Positions 1 through 12,539 of a stretch of DNA of 64,000 bases are shown one piece after another. Origin of the DNA: Anisus vortex (lineage: Eukaryota > Mollusca > Gastropoda > Planorbidae); assembly GCA_949126835.1 (NCBI GenBank), contig OX421494.1, positions 3,727,201-3,791,200 on the forward strand, written 5' to 3'. The notes under the pieces are model-generated. The model saw nothing but the letters and a program-made list of their open reading frames with translations, did no database searches and was not told the DNA's origin. Both the position numbers and the translations under genes were made by a program. Numbering within the stretch: position 1 is the first letter of the stretch; each line of letters opens with the position of its first letter.

Positions 1-612
1 TTAGAGTATAATACAGCACACATAATAAAACAACAAACAAAAACACATTTGTAATAACTGTGTGAAAAAAAGTGTAGCATATCACTGTTTGTTTTTATAT
101 TTTAAAAGCCATTATCAAATTTATATTCCATTCCTAAGTGGAAAAAAAAAAGCAAAAATTGCTTTTCAACAAAATAATCACAGTGTTTACATTTTGTTTG
201 CTAAAGAATTATTATAGAATATACAAGTTTTTTGAACAACTGAAGTACCAGTAGTCTCTATTTTTTGTATGGTTATATAAAAAGTATATCTTTTTTTTAA
301 TTATTATCCAATTTGTTTATGGGAATGAATCTAAATTAGAAGTTGTTACTTACATAATATTGAAATGTATGCAATAGCAAATAACATCAGTGTACTGATG
401 AGAAAAAAAGATTATAACCCTTTTACATTATTCCATATTTATATGAGAAATATCCATGGAATCACAATTAAACATTACTTTAAAAAAAAAATTCTTCCAC
501 TGCCTAGAGCAGTGATAAAACAACCATTAGATATCATTAACCGTAAGAAAACTAAGTTAGGAATGCTGATATATTAAAAAAAAACATTATAATTGTACAA
601 AGCCCCCGAAGT
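1..612. other. 3' flank of the EF-hand gene, AT-rich
   Basis: This lies downstream (on the minus strand) of the stop codon of the multi-EF-hand gene. It is AT-rich with many A and T runs and should contain that gene's 3' UTR. I see no clear canonical polyadenylation signal or second gene. The short open frame at 365-577 has no recognisable protein character. Confidence 0.5.
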
Positions 613-3600
613 TTAAGGCATATTGTAATCAAAACCTGCCAGGCTGTACACTGTCTGGCAAAAAGCTATATAGTTTATGTCTGTCCTGCTCCCGACCTGC
701 ATCTGGAATTTTTTGCACATCAGCTTGACCTCTATGTCATTTGCCAGATTGGCCAGCTCCAGTTCAGTGAGAACTCGACGAAACTGAGACTGAGAAACAG
801 CGCCATTGTGAATTCTGTCATAATCCTCAAATAATGGGAAAAGCTGCATTCGATTCTTGTAGACCTGGTTATGAAATTAAGTTTACTTGTAAAAATGTGA
901 ATAAAACACTTTGTTGATATAATATAACATTAAATCCTAATAAATTATTTGTTATGCTACTTTACAAAAAAACATTTTTTGCATTTTTTATGGAATTGTT
1001 AATAAAAAGCTATTTTCAAAACTCCAAATACAATTTCAATACATATAGCTCTGCAACATGTAATAAGGGAAATGTATTCGACACAACAAAAAGAAGTGCT
1101 AATCTAAAATATGTTCATATTAAAATTTCATGTTGAATGGTGCACTGTTTCATACTGCAATATTTTATTATTATTTGAGGTTAATAATTCATTTTTTAGT
1201 TAATAGGCATACTTTGTACATTGATTTAATCATTTTAAAAAATAAGTTAAAAATATAAGTGTTATTTTTCCAGCTATTTACCTTGGTACTACATTTTAAA
1301 CATTAAAAAAAAATTCTTGTTTAGACATTAATTTATTATTAATTATAATATTAATTATAGGCTTACTTTTTCAGCCAATCTTAACAAGCATTTATTAACT
1401 TGTTCACTTTCATCTGCAGTTAACTCAGTAACTTTCCATTCTTCATCTGGCTTAAACTGTTCTATGACATCTTCTGGGGTTTTCTCCAAGTTGTCCCTTG
1501 TGAAGACAGATTCTACTTCTTGGCAGAATCTCAAGTAGTCTACATACTCATAATCTTGTGCAGACTGAAATCTTAAATCAAATAATTGAAATAATACTTA
1601 TTCTTAGGTTACTTAATTAGTTATACCTTTTTTTCTCTTCAGGCATTGCAGAACTCATTCATAATCATCACTCAAAGTTGGCATTATGTAAGTTTAATAT
1701 TGTTGTAATGTTGGTTTTACATTTTTTAGCTTTAGCCATGAATGACTGAACTCTAAAAAAACAAATGTTGCCCATTTTGGTCAAACTGACAATGATAACC
1801 CTTTGATAAGTTACTCTTCAAAAAAGGTTAAAAAAAAAATACTGCATGTTTCTTGGTAGCAATAGCAACTCTACTAGTAACTACTACTTCTATAATTGTT
1901 CTAAAGTCTAAAGCAGCTGGGGACCATATAATATAATGTACTAAATAAATACAAAATTTCTTATCTTGTCTTATACAACTGTAATCTTAAGTTTAAATAA
2001 TGAAAATATTTGTTTTTTTAATATTGTACAATAAAGTTTAATAGTTGTTAGTTGTTGTTTTTTCGCATGATTACATTTTTCTTTTACTTTTATTTACTAA
2101 TAATAAAAAAGGGAACTAACTTGTCTTCCAGCATAGCAACTTCTGATTCAAGAAGGGCTAATCTTGCAAGATTAAGTGCTCTTCTGAAGGAAGTCTTAAG
2201 CATGCGTCCAGAATGGAGCTTGTCGTAATCTTTCATAAATTCATATATTCTAATCCTCTCTTTTACGACCTGTAATAAAATCGAAATGAAATAACAAGAT
2301 TTGTTTGAATCTTTCTTTTTATAACTCCGGTATATAGATCTACCAGTAATAATGTTTTTCTATAATTAAAAAATTAAAAGTGGACATTCATTGTTAATTT
2401 TTTAAAAAGCTGCTTACTTTAGTCTTGATTTTTATGAAAACACTTTCTAGATCTGACAAAGCTCCTTGTTCTGGCAAAGCCTTTTTTGAGTTAGCTTGAC
2501 GGATTTCTTCCATTCTCTTGACGTACATGAATGGGATGGGCTCATTGGGCTGGAGATGTTCAAGGAACTTGCGATAGTCCACCCCATAGTCATTGCTATA
2601 GAGAGCTTCCAAGGCCTGCATTTCTGATTCCTCAATAGGGATTTCAAGCATAGTCAAAGCCTGTCGGAATTGTGCACGGGTGATATGACCTTTGTTATGC
2701 CTAAAACAGAATTTTTTTTATATTATAGGCAATGTTGAAGTTAAGCATTTTTTAAAAATCAAATATAATGTAAAGTAAAGGTTCCTAATACGTAAAGCAA
2801 AATTTCAAAGATATTTTACGCATAATTTATTTATATTTTATGTATAGGCCTTTCTATTATTCCTTGTAAGCCTATACTCCAAAATTTTCAAAGAAATTTA
2901 AAAAAAACAACAACTAGAAATTATAAAATAAAAATTAATCAAATTCATGAAACCAAAATTAAATAAGTTAGTAATATAACTAGTCTAAATTGTTACAATA
3001 AATAAAAATTTTTCGCATTTACAAATAAATAGATGTTTGACATAATTGAGTAAAATGAATAAAGTTTGACTATTTGTGGTATTAGATGATTTATTAAACT
3101 CTGTATATAAAAAAAATTTACTTGTCAAAGTCTTGAAACACTGGTCGACACTGAACAGATCTGTGCTCCACCCTTTTCCTGATCCGGTCCATGGCAACAG
3201 CATATAGATCCATGTGCTCTTTGGTGGCATTGCTCCAGTCTATAGTGCCAGGCTTAGGGACTCTAAAGTATTCCTGGGGCAGAACGGAAGCCGATGGCAT
3301 TTGCTCCAAACCAGTTTGGGTGAAAACTAAAAATAATTTAGAATTTTTAAAAGTGCTATAAAAAATTACTGTTTTTTTTTTTATTTAATCCTTTACAAAA
3401 AATATTTACAGAAAGAATATTGTATCACTAATTATCAATGTTTAAATGAAATAGTAGCAAATTTTAACACTTGGCTTAATATTTTAGGGATTAAACTTAA
3501 ATGCTTTATCAGCAAGATACAACATTCATATTTATGATACTGTTGTTTTTATCTCTTTGAATTAAAATTTTACTAAACCATTTTAAAAACCTTATCAAAT

Positions 3601-6600
3601 GCTAGAACCAAATAAAAATAAATTTAGACACAATAATCTTTTAAAAAAAAGAGCCTTTGTAACGCATAAGTTAAAGATGCACTTCTTTTTAAATTTGGCA
3701 ATTTCATTATTTCCATATTAGACAAACATTATTTTACGCTTAGTCTAAGTCTATAGGAAATTTTGAAAGGGCAATTCCAAAACTTTTAATACTTTTAAAA
3801 ATTGTATTTCACTTCTATTATAAGGGACCGTTTGATAGTCAAAAAAATTTCCTTGGAAAATAGAATTTCTGTTTATAGTTGTATTACACATAAGCATTTG
3901 TTTCTTTTAAAATAAATAATAGCAGGCCTGCAACTAGTCCAATTAGTAGCTTTTCATCAAGGCCATTATTGAACATTATTTTATTATAAGTCTTAAAAGT
4001 TTTTTAATTTAATATCTAGGCCTACAAGTAAAATTTTTGTGCAAACGGGATTAATGTGACCCATAAAAATATATAACTTTATTGGCTAAATACCTAACTA
4101 AACATATATATATATATATACCAATGTAAACTTAGATTATTGATGATTTTTCTTTCAATAAAATTGACACTGATAGCTTTAAAGAATAATGAGAGTTAAA
4201 ACCGTTTTTAAAAAAAAGAAAAGGCCTATATTAACTATGGCATCAAAATATAAAACATGTTCTTACCACTTTCAATGTCAGCAACAAAATTCATCCACAA
4301 AATTTGGTCAGGCTTAGAAGGATTGCAATAATGAGCAGCTAGCAGGGCAAACTGATTATCATTCAAATCATGAAAACCTAGTTTACTCAATCCGATTGAT
4401 GACAGCCCTCGCCTAAACTGGGCTACGGTTATAGAACCACTCCTCAAAGTATCAAAGTCTTGGAAACTTTCGTTTATCTGGAGAAAAAAAAATCCATTTT
4501 AAATATTAAAAGATAATCAAATTTGATGTAAATAAATGCCTACTGTAGAAAATCGGTGCAGAGAAACAGAAGTACTATAATCTATGAGCATGGAAATAAA
4601 GTCAAGAAACAAAATAAAGAAATGGTGCAAATGTTGCTGATGAAACTTGAGCCGATCCTTAACTGCAACATTTTGCCTTGCCAGCACAATCTATACAGCA
4701 AGCCATTAACTTCGCATGTCTAGCTAAACTATTAGGACTGAACAATTATTTTGGAGGTTCAGATTGCCTAATGATTGGTTGTAAACTTTTACATATTGGA
4801 ATATTGGATATTAAATTAAACAAATTTGTCTCATGTACTGTAATTAGAATATTTTATGACTGTAAAACGTTTTTGAACACATATTTTAATAATGGTACAT
4901 CATTTTATTCAATAATTTCAATAATCTTTTTTAAAAATTAATTGTTTTTAGGGTCTATTAGCATTTTTTTTTACCATCAGTAAATTTTACATTATAATTT
5001 TAGCAGCAATCAAGAAAACTATCATAAATAACGATAAATTAACATATATTAATTAACGTTTATACCCTTAAACGGTTTGACAGGACAATGTGGCGTATTC
5101 GAGCTAAAAGATCTTCAAAAGAGACAGGAGCACTTTCAATCCACTTTGTTTCAACCATAGAGTGTGGCATTGGTCTTACACCTGTTGCATCTAGTGGTTT
5201 CTCTTCGGTTATAGTGGTGGCCACAAAATCTGGTTAATAAATATTGTATCTCAATGATACTATCAGAAATCCTACTAAATTATTATTGCATAAAAATATC
5301 CCTTTAAATAGTTTAAATCAGTAAATACTAAATTCTTTTTGCTCTGTCTTATTTTTCTTTGTTTTGCATAAAGTTTTAGAGATTATCAATTACCAATTAT
5401 AAAAAATTATATAATATATCTGGCCTAGAGAATTTCATTTGTGCTCTATGCATGTTTTTGTTGCTCAATGTTAAATGCGCTCTTAACATTATGTTTGTTG
5501 GCAGCGCTATAGAAATTAACTTATTATTGTTAATCCTTCATTAATTTAAATACCAGTGAGCCCATGGTTGGCTTTGATTTTGATCCCAGTTTTAACCAGC
5601 TACATACATACGTGAATCAATAGCTTGGACAAATGCTGGATAGTTGACGTCACCAGTTGTAGGCTCTTGAAATTTGTTAACAATCAGCTTTAAATCTCCT
5701 GGGCTTACATCAAGTCCAAGAAAGTGTAAGATTCTAGCAAACTGGCTTGGAGTTACAATTCTTGTATAAGCTTTTGACTGTTAAAAATAAAAGTTACTAC
5801 TGTGTTACACTATTTAAGCAGAAGTAAAAAAAACTAGCCTACAAAAAAAATTACATAGTTAAAAAAAAGTAAATTAACATATATTAAGCACGGTGATGAA
5901 AGATTAATGAAGTTTTAATGCACAAAAAAATGCAAATTACCCTGTCAAAGTCTTTGAAATATTGATATAACATGATGCGTTCTTTTTCCACTTTTTCAGA
6001 TAATGCTGAAAGAATTTGTAGAAGTCTGTGTTCCTCATCTTCTACAAGAGGTTTGAGTGCCTTCAAAAAACAATTAAAATATTTTACAATCATTAAGATA
6101 AGATAAGATAAGATTGCTTTATTGATCCAAATGAATGGAAAATTGACTTGATTACATAAATTCCGTCTTTCAGCAAGCCTAAAACAATATTAAAGAACCA
6201 TTTGTACTCAAACACAATAGACATTCACGCATACTATCATACCATTTATCATAGTAGGCCTATTATTTAGGAGTCAGCTATTGAGCCATTGTATTTCCTG
6301 GCTGAAAGGTGATTGTTGAATAACTGCAACAGAATACAACCTTGGCCTAATAGTTGGCCGAGATTGAAATTTTTGGCACAATATTGGGTTGATGATATAT
6401 ATTTTGTTGTTGGGTAAATGTAATAATAGTTATAAGGCCTAAATAAATACTAAAGATTTTTAAATTTTTGTTACAGAGCTTTTAAACAAAGCAAAAAATA
6501 TATTAAATACTATAATAACAGTGTTGTGTAATACTTATTTATCTAAATATATTAATATATCTACAAAAACGTATTAAATTTACCCGAAATAAAGAGCCTT

Positions 6601-8778
6601 TTGCTGGTCTTTGTAGTGACTCAGTTGGTTTTCTCTCTAAATCAGGAATGTTGAATGCTGATGGAGAAAAATATATTAATAATTTTATGTCAAATATTAT
6701 TAGCATAATTTCATTGTAACTAAATGATCTAAAAAGAATTATTGTAGAAAATATCGTAAAATCATTTTGATTATCTAAATTTACAAACATTTTAAGTCTA
6801 GTCTATAAAATCTCTGTGAAAATATTTGTGTGAGTCAGTATAAGTTTTATTTTTACCCTCTTACTATTAATTATAATATGGTTCTATGTTATGCTGAACT
6901 GAATTAGTGTTAATTACCATTCTCCATAAAATCACAGAACTGTTTGTATTGAACTCTTCCATCTGGCAGGCGATAATATTCCACGAGCTTTTGAATTTCT
7001 CCACGAGAAAGTTGAGCTTCTTTTCCACATGCCAGAGCCAGCCCACAAATAAACTGGTTGTCGGTAATCACACCACTTCGTAACTTGTCATGATCTTTAA
7101 AGAATTCAATTGTTCGAATCCCATTTTTAAAAATGGCTATTTGAATTTTATCCAGAATTTCTGAAACTGTGGGGTCGTCTCTGGGCTAAAAAAAAAAGTT
7201 AAATAACAGCATTAATATAGAAGTTTTAAATACTTGAAAGTAGAATCTGAATTAGTTACAAAGACATTTAATACTCCAAAGCTATTTTAAAATAGATTAT
7301 TAAGAAATAAATAAATTATAAATATATAATATCAACTTACAAACAGAGACACCATATCAACTGACTTTCCAGTTGAAAGCATTTTGGGAGTTTTTTCTTG
7401 CTGAACATATTTATGTACAGCCAGAATGTCATGGTGTAGATTTAAATAGTTGACAAGACCGGGATTCTTGGGATCATTGTATTTTTCGACAATAATTTTT
7501 ATGTCTTCTTCATCAATATCGCCAGGACCAGGAAAATTTCTGTAAAACTAATTATTGAGAAGAAAAGTAAAAAGAAAGGCTGTTAGATATATATATTAAT
7601 ACAAAAGAACTACCAAAAGATGCATTAGATCTAGATCTTTATATTACAATTTTAAAATTTTGGGGGGTAAAAATCTTGCAAACCTGACTTTCAGACACAA
7701 CACCCTGGTGATGCTTATCAAAATCTTCATACTGTGTTCGTAAATTAATCCCCCGAATGTTGTAGTTCTGCTGCATTCTTCTCAAAATATCCACTAATCT
7801 AGACTCTGCATCAACAGTCAAGGGCCTTTTGCTTCGAAGAGTTCCCAGACTTGAAATTAGAGAAAACAACAATCTATGTATCAAATAGCTGTCAGTATAG
7901 TAAAAGTAACTTACAGTCAGGTGAACAAGCTGTCAGTATAGTAAAAGTAACTTACAGTCAGGTGAACAAGCTGTCAGTATAGTAAAAGTAACTTACAGTC
8001 AGGTGAACAAGCTGTCAGTATAGTAAAAGTAACTTACAGTCTGGTGAACAAGCTGTCAGTATAGTAAAAGTAACTTACAGTCAGGTGAACAACAACCCTT
8101 TTTGTTTCTTTTAGATTAATTTCAAAGCTGATTATAAACATGTATGGAAGAATTGTATTTGTATTAATAATTATAATCTTTACCTAAAATCATTTCTTTG
8201 TTTGTATAAATTATTATCTTAGAAAGTAAACAATTATCATTGATACTACGTACTATTCTGGAGGTTCAACTTTTTGTATTTCAGGAGATCCATATATGTT
8301 GTTGGGATTGAATGTAAGGTCAATGGCATCACAAAATTTCTTGTAGTTAATTTTCCCATCTTCAGAAAAACCATACTTCATGCAAAGTGCCCGCTCTTCT
8401 TCTTCCGTCAGTTTAACGGACAGAGTTTGCCAGAGGCAGCGAAAAAACTGGGACGCTGAAATATTCAGAGTGTCAGATTGAAAAAATCATGTGCACATTG
8501 ACATTATAGAATGGGTAAATATCTACTGGTGTATTTCTGAACTTATAGTAGGCCTATAAAATCTGAAAAGTAAAACTGCAATGTATGGAAATTGTTTTAC
8601 TAAAAAATGATAATGTATAAACAATAAAGTGCCATTTTTTTTTAGCCTTGTTACCTGACACAAATCCTGATCTTAATTTATCATAGTCTTGAAAAAACTC
8701 ATTGACTCGAATTCTTTTAGTTTGAGCTAGCACACGCAGGTTTTCCTCAACACTTGATGCAACAGCTGCAGCTGCCAT
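613..8778 (-). CDS. Eight-module EF-hand repeat protein, probably ciliary (15 exons)
   Basis: Exons (minus strand, 5' to 3'): 8655-8778, 8254-8455, 7684-7849, 7341-7547, 6918-7185, 6584-6657, 5941-6060, 5612-5777, 5066-5229, 4267-4477, 3122-3326, 2418-2700, 2121-2269, 1367-1571, 613-864. All have GT-AG borders and compatible phases, giving 932 codons including stop. The start is the ATG at 8778, in MAAAAVASSVEENLRV. The protein is eight copies of an EF-hand pair module of about 75 residues, beginning near residues 22, 133, 250, 366, 490, 617, 732 and 849. Each has a first half like EFFQDYDKLRSGFV..SQF and a second half like GKINYKKFCDAI. The first loops keep Asp1 and Gly6 but mostly have Gln at position 12 and lack an acid at position 3, so calcium binding is probably weak. 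Such repeats are known from ciliated protists and animals; I do not recognise a named orthologue, and a ciliary role is inference. Confidence 0.9.
6093..6315 (-). mobile_element. LINE family B, 3' end fragment in intron 6 of the EF-hand gene
   Basis: On the minus strand this ends with a stretch reading TTTGGATCAATAAAG and then a repeated TCTTA tail (TAAGA on the plus strand, from 6093). The same sequence occurs at 11635-12120 (minus) and 60717-61225 (plus). The plus copy encodes a typical non-LTR retrotransposon C-terminus. The copy is 5' truncated. Its upper boundary is approximate. Confidence 0.75.
7887..8091. repeat. 41 bp tandem repeat, 5 copies, in intron 2 of the EF-hand gene
   Basis: Five nearly identical 41 bp units start at 7887, 7928, 7969, 8010 and 8051; the only clear difference is a C-to-T-type change in the fourth unit (tctggtg for tcaggtg). 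On the sense (minus) strand of the host gene each unit contains CTGTAAGTTAC, a good 5' splice site, and about 20 bases later TACTATACTGACAG, which looks like a branch point and 3' splice site. Confidence 0.95.
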
Positions 8779-8875
8779 GTTTTAAAAACCTCAGCTAGCT
8801 TTGAAAATAAAATGTCAAACCCTTTTCACAAAATGGAGTTTATTTGGAAAGGATCTCATAATTAATAATTAATTG

Positions 8876-8936
8876 CGTAGGATGCAATAATCTTCTTTAT
8901 AGAAGGAGCGTCTGTAATGTATTAGAAGAAGAAAAT
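8876..8936 (+). mobile_element. LINE family A 3' end, short fragment
   Basis: Contains the diagnostic hairpin core AATCTTCTTTATAGAAGG followed by AGCGTCTGTAATGTAT, as in the longer copies at 10858-11232 and 18350-18484. It lies just upstream of the EF-hand gene start, in its 5' flank. Confidence 0.75.
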
Positions 8937-9165
8937 AATTGAAAGGTTGGCATCAAACAATTTTGCCCTAGTTTATTAGTTCACATTCATAGCTATATAG
9001 AATGTATGTTCAATAGGCCTATTAATCATAAACAAAATGCTAGGCCTGTATAAAAAGAAATAGTACAAGTTATTGCAAAGCCTAACTAGGCTTATAGGGC
9101 TCATGGTTATAGCGCTTCCTTTATCTTAGTTTGGCCTGCACACCCTTTTTTTTAATTAATAAATA

Positions 9166-9438
9166 CAAATACCCAGTGCTTTTTTTTTGTAAAAAAAAAT
9201 AGGTGCCGGTACTCAGTGATGGATTGCCTAACTTTTAAAGCAGTTTCGCATTTTATATTTTAATTCTTATTGCGCGCAATTTTAAAATAAATAAATTTTA
9301 ACAAATTAATAATATAATAAATTTATAATAAACGTTAAAATACAAGAAAAGTAATAATTTATTCCCCACATTGAAAAAGGTGCCGGTAAGCCTTAGCCTA
9401 CCAGTGTGTACCGTCACAAAAAAAGCACTGCAAATACC
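9166..9438. mobile_element. hAT-type MITE, 257 bp, with 8 bp target duplication
   Basis: The element runs from 9174 to 9430. It begins CAGTGCTTTTTTTTTGT and ends with the inverted form ACAAAAAAAGCACTG; GGTGCCGGTA occurs near both ends in inverted arrangement. It is flanked by a perfect 8 bp duplication CAAATACC at 9166-9173 and 9431-9438. Eight-base duplications and CAGTG ends are the signature of hAT transposons. There is no coding capacity, so it is non-autonomous. Confidence 0.9.
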
Positions 9439-10857
9439 CATTTTTTAAAAACTCACTTAGACCAAGTTGAGATTCTAGGCTACTTAAGACTTATACTTGA
9501 CTATAGTATCAAGTCCATTAGTTAAATTTATAGCCTACTAACTATATTATACTATGACATTATGACTAGTGTAACTATAGTTATAGTAAGGTATAGGTAA
9601 TTTAGATAACAGGCTTCCTATATACTATATAGTAGGCCTATATAGCCTACATATAGGTAGGCTATATTCATATTATCATATTGTATATAGTATAATATAG
9701 TATATAGACTATATAGAGTCATATAGACTTGACTTATGACTTATAAGATGCTACTTCCTCACAGTCACAGAAGATTAAGATTTTTGCATCCTGTGCGTAG
9801 ACCTATCTGTGGTTGTCAGAGATTAGATATTAATATTATTAAATATGTGAATGTACCTAATGAAATATGGTGGGCGTATGGCCTACACTCCAAATAGTAT
9901 GAAAAAGTAAATAGTCCAAATCATCATTTTGAATTTAATTAGGAGGCCTATTTTGTCTTGTTATGCTTAATTTAAGATCTAGAATCAAGACAAGTAAGAC
10001 AAGAAAAGGGTGGCATTTAGTTTACCTAATCATTAAATGAAAACATGAAACGAACCATAGAGATATATATATAATTCATCTAAAAAAAGTAATGCTTTTA
10101 TTTTACCTGCGCTTTATGGGTTATTGATATTGGTTATTGGTAACCTAAAAATTGAAGTAAAATTGATGAAGACAGCGTCCTGGGTTGCCTAGTTACTGAG
10201 TGATCTTTGGGATAGTTGTTTCCGGTTGAAATATATTCATGAATATTTACATTCGCAGAATTACAATTGGATTATTCCCACTTCCCACTATTCCTTCTAA
10301 AGTAATTCTTTCCACGTAGGCTAACCCACTGATCTTTAACTGTAAAAATTATTGAAATGAAAGTGGATTTTAATACACTTAGATAATTACATTATAATTA
10401 CAATTATCCGTATAAAACTGGTGGACCAGAGAGCATGCTGGTTCAAGTCAAAGAGGACAAATTAGTTTGTTTTACTGATCGATTTCAGCGATAAATATAT
10501 ATATATATAATACAAGGAGTAAACTTGGATAACTACATGCGGCATGCCACATAGATTCTATGTTCGTATCGTAAGACGTAAAAAGTATTATAAAGCGCGT
10601 TGGCATTACGAAACAAAGAACCGCGAGAAAAATGATGTAGGCAAATTATGCCTACGCGGGAAAAATAAGTAAAGATAATAGGGTAATTAGTTAATCAGCT
10701 GAAATCAGCATTTGATAATGCAAACAAAAAGCCTTGGTACAAATTAATTAAATATTGGTGCAATGAAGATTCAGTAAGAGCTGTAAATGAAATGATAGTC
10801 ATAAACTCATAAAAGAAATAAGGCATTATAGTTCCATTTTATGTTCAGATAGGCTCC
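9439..10857. other. Intergenic, AT-rich, no gene seen
   Basis: No coding region is recognisable. The stretch 9530-9730 is rich in short self-complementary TATAG/CTATA words and has several TAGGCCTA palindromes. The part around 10700-10857 may already be older LINE A sequence, but I cannot support a reading frame there. Confidence 0.5.
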
Positions 10858-11232
10858 CAATTAACAAGAGTAACACCATTAGTCAAATCATTAAACCTAG
10901 AAACACTAGAAGACAGAAGGGCAAAGTAGTAATAATACATATGGCATTAAACTCTAATTTAGAAACACAATGACAACCTGTTGCAAAGCTCAGATAAACA
11001 TAAAGACAAAAACACTTTCCTTGTCCCTTATGCGAGAACAAATGCATATAAGTACTCTTTCTTCCCGAGTGGCATTCGGGCATGGAATGGGTTGCCCGAA
11101 CAAACCATGAAAACCAGTAACTTAACATCATTTAAAACATTAATAAAAATTCAAGACTAGACTCGGACCACGGATGAGCGTAGGACGCAATAATCTTCTT
11201 TATAGAAGAAGCGTCTGTAATGTATAAGATAA
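10858..11232 (+). mobile_element. LINE family A, 5'-truncated 3' end
   Basis: Decayed C-terminal coding sequence of a non-LTR retrotransposon, with a conceptual segment like SFFPSGIRAWNGLPEQ around 11060-11105. It is followed by a short 3' UTR with the GACGC...GCGTC hairpin (about 11186-11217) and a TAAGATAAGATAA tail. It is the reference copy for this family in the window. Frameshifts are present, so it is not functional. Confidence 0.85.
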
Positions 11233-11634
11233 GATAAAAGAAAGCCCTTGAAAGCATAATTTAATTTTGAAACCATTTTACAACTGCCAATATAACAGAG
11301 TTATTACAGATATCAGATAATGCATGTGGATCAACACTAATTAACTCAACTAATTTAAACGACTATGGACTTTATTAAAGCGTTTCGTTTAAAATTATTG
11401 GTTTAAACAATCAACGTTTTGCATTCCAGGGAGTTATATAAATCCATTGCAGCTGACATCATTGCATGCAGACATGGACTCTTAGTGAAATTCTTTATCA
11501 ATCTGAAGTTAGCTGTTGGTCCAGTCGTGAAATTTGCTGAAGCTTATTTCTTTGCATTGGTGAAAAGAAAAAGAAAAAGCTGTTCATTTACCGACTGATT
11601 CTATAGCAGCTTCTTGTCCACGCCAAACTGATTA

Positions 11635-12120
11635 TCATAAGATAAAAAAAGATTGCTTTATTGATCCAAATAAATGGAAATTTGATTTGATTACATAAAT
11701 TCCGTCTTTCAGCATACTTCATCATCATCATTGGCTCCATAGTCTCGAAAGACGATTAGATTTGCGCTCCTGTGATTTGGCCAGCCCTGCAAAATTGACT
11801 GTGTCTGTGGAGACCTATCCTTGAGAGACAGTCTCTGTCACATCTCTGGCACTTGAAAGATGGACCGTTGGAGATTAAAACAATACTAAAGAACCATTTG
11901 TACTCAAACACAATAGACATTCGCGCAAACTATCATACCATTTATCATACAAGAAAAAAGTAGACATATCAGTTAGGAGTCAGCTATTGAGCCATTGTAT
12001 TTCCTGGCTGAAAGATGATTCTTTTGTAAGAGTCTCTCTGATAGTGGAACAAAAGAGTTCCTAAATCTCTCTCTTCCTGCTCTTATTGAAAGAAGCATAC
12101 ATGTATGCAGACAATGTGAA
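11635..12120 (-). mobile_element. LINE family B 3' end, interrupted by a nested insertion
   Basis: Same sequence as 6093-6315 with the tail at the low-coordinate end. The two parts of the LINE (11635-11713 and 11879-12120) are separated by about 165 bp (11714-11878) absent from the 6093 copy. The inserted piece starts with CATCATCATCATTGGC and is not recognised. Confidence 0.75.
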
Positions 12121-12404
12121 GGTTGAGGCCATTATTTACTTGAAATAAGCCTAATATGTATAGATCTGTTGGCTGTTCTTACTTATATAGGCCTAGCTAT
12201 ATATATCAAGTTATTGATATGTGCGTTCACGATTTTAAGTTACTAGGCTATATATATGCTTTAATTTCAATATTTTCAATCCCCTTTGTCTTAGAAATGT
12301 GCAATGTTGCCGAGAAATTGAAAATAATAGCAATGGTGGAACTCTCATCCATAAGGGTTAACAATAGTGACGCACGAATCACTGAGTAGGCCTAAAGTAG
12401 TAAA

Positions 12405-12495
12405 GTACCCATCGGACCAAACTCGTGATAGGGCTGGTAAAGCAGCGTTCTGTGGCCGCGACATAGCCTACTAGGGGAATCCCTTAAATGCGGTT
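12405..12495 (-). mobile_element. SINE B fragment (3' part only)
   Basis: Matches the 3' part of the SINE B copies at 49140, 49630 and 57305: AAGCAGCGTTCTGTGGCC and CTACTAGGGGAAT. The tRNA-like head is missing. It abuts the LINE at 12540, which may have interrupted it. Confidence 0.65.
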
Positions 12496-12539
12496 GAAAT
12501 AATGAAAAAAAGAAAAAAAAAACAAAGCACAGAATAGTT

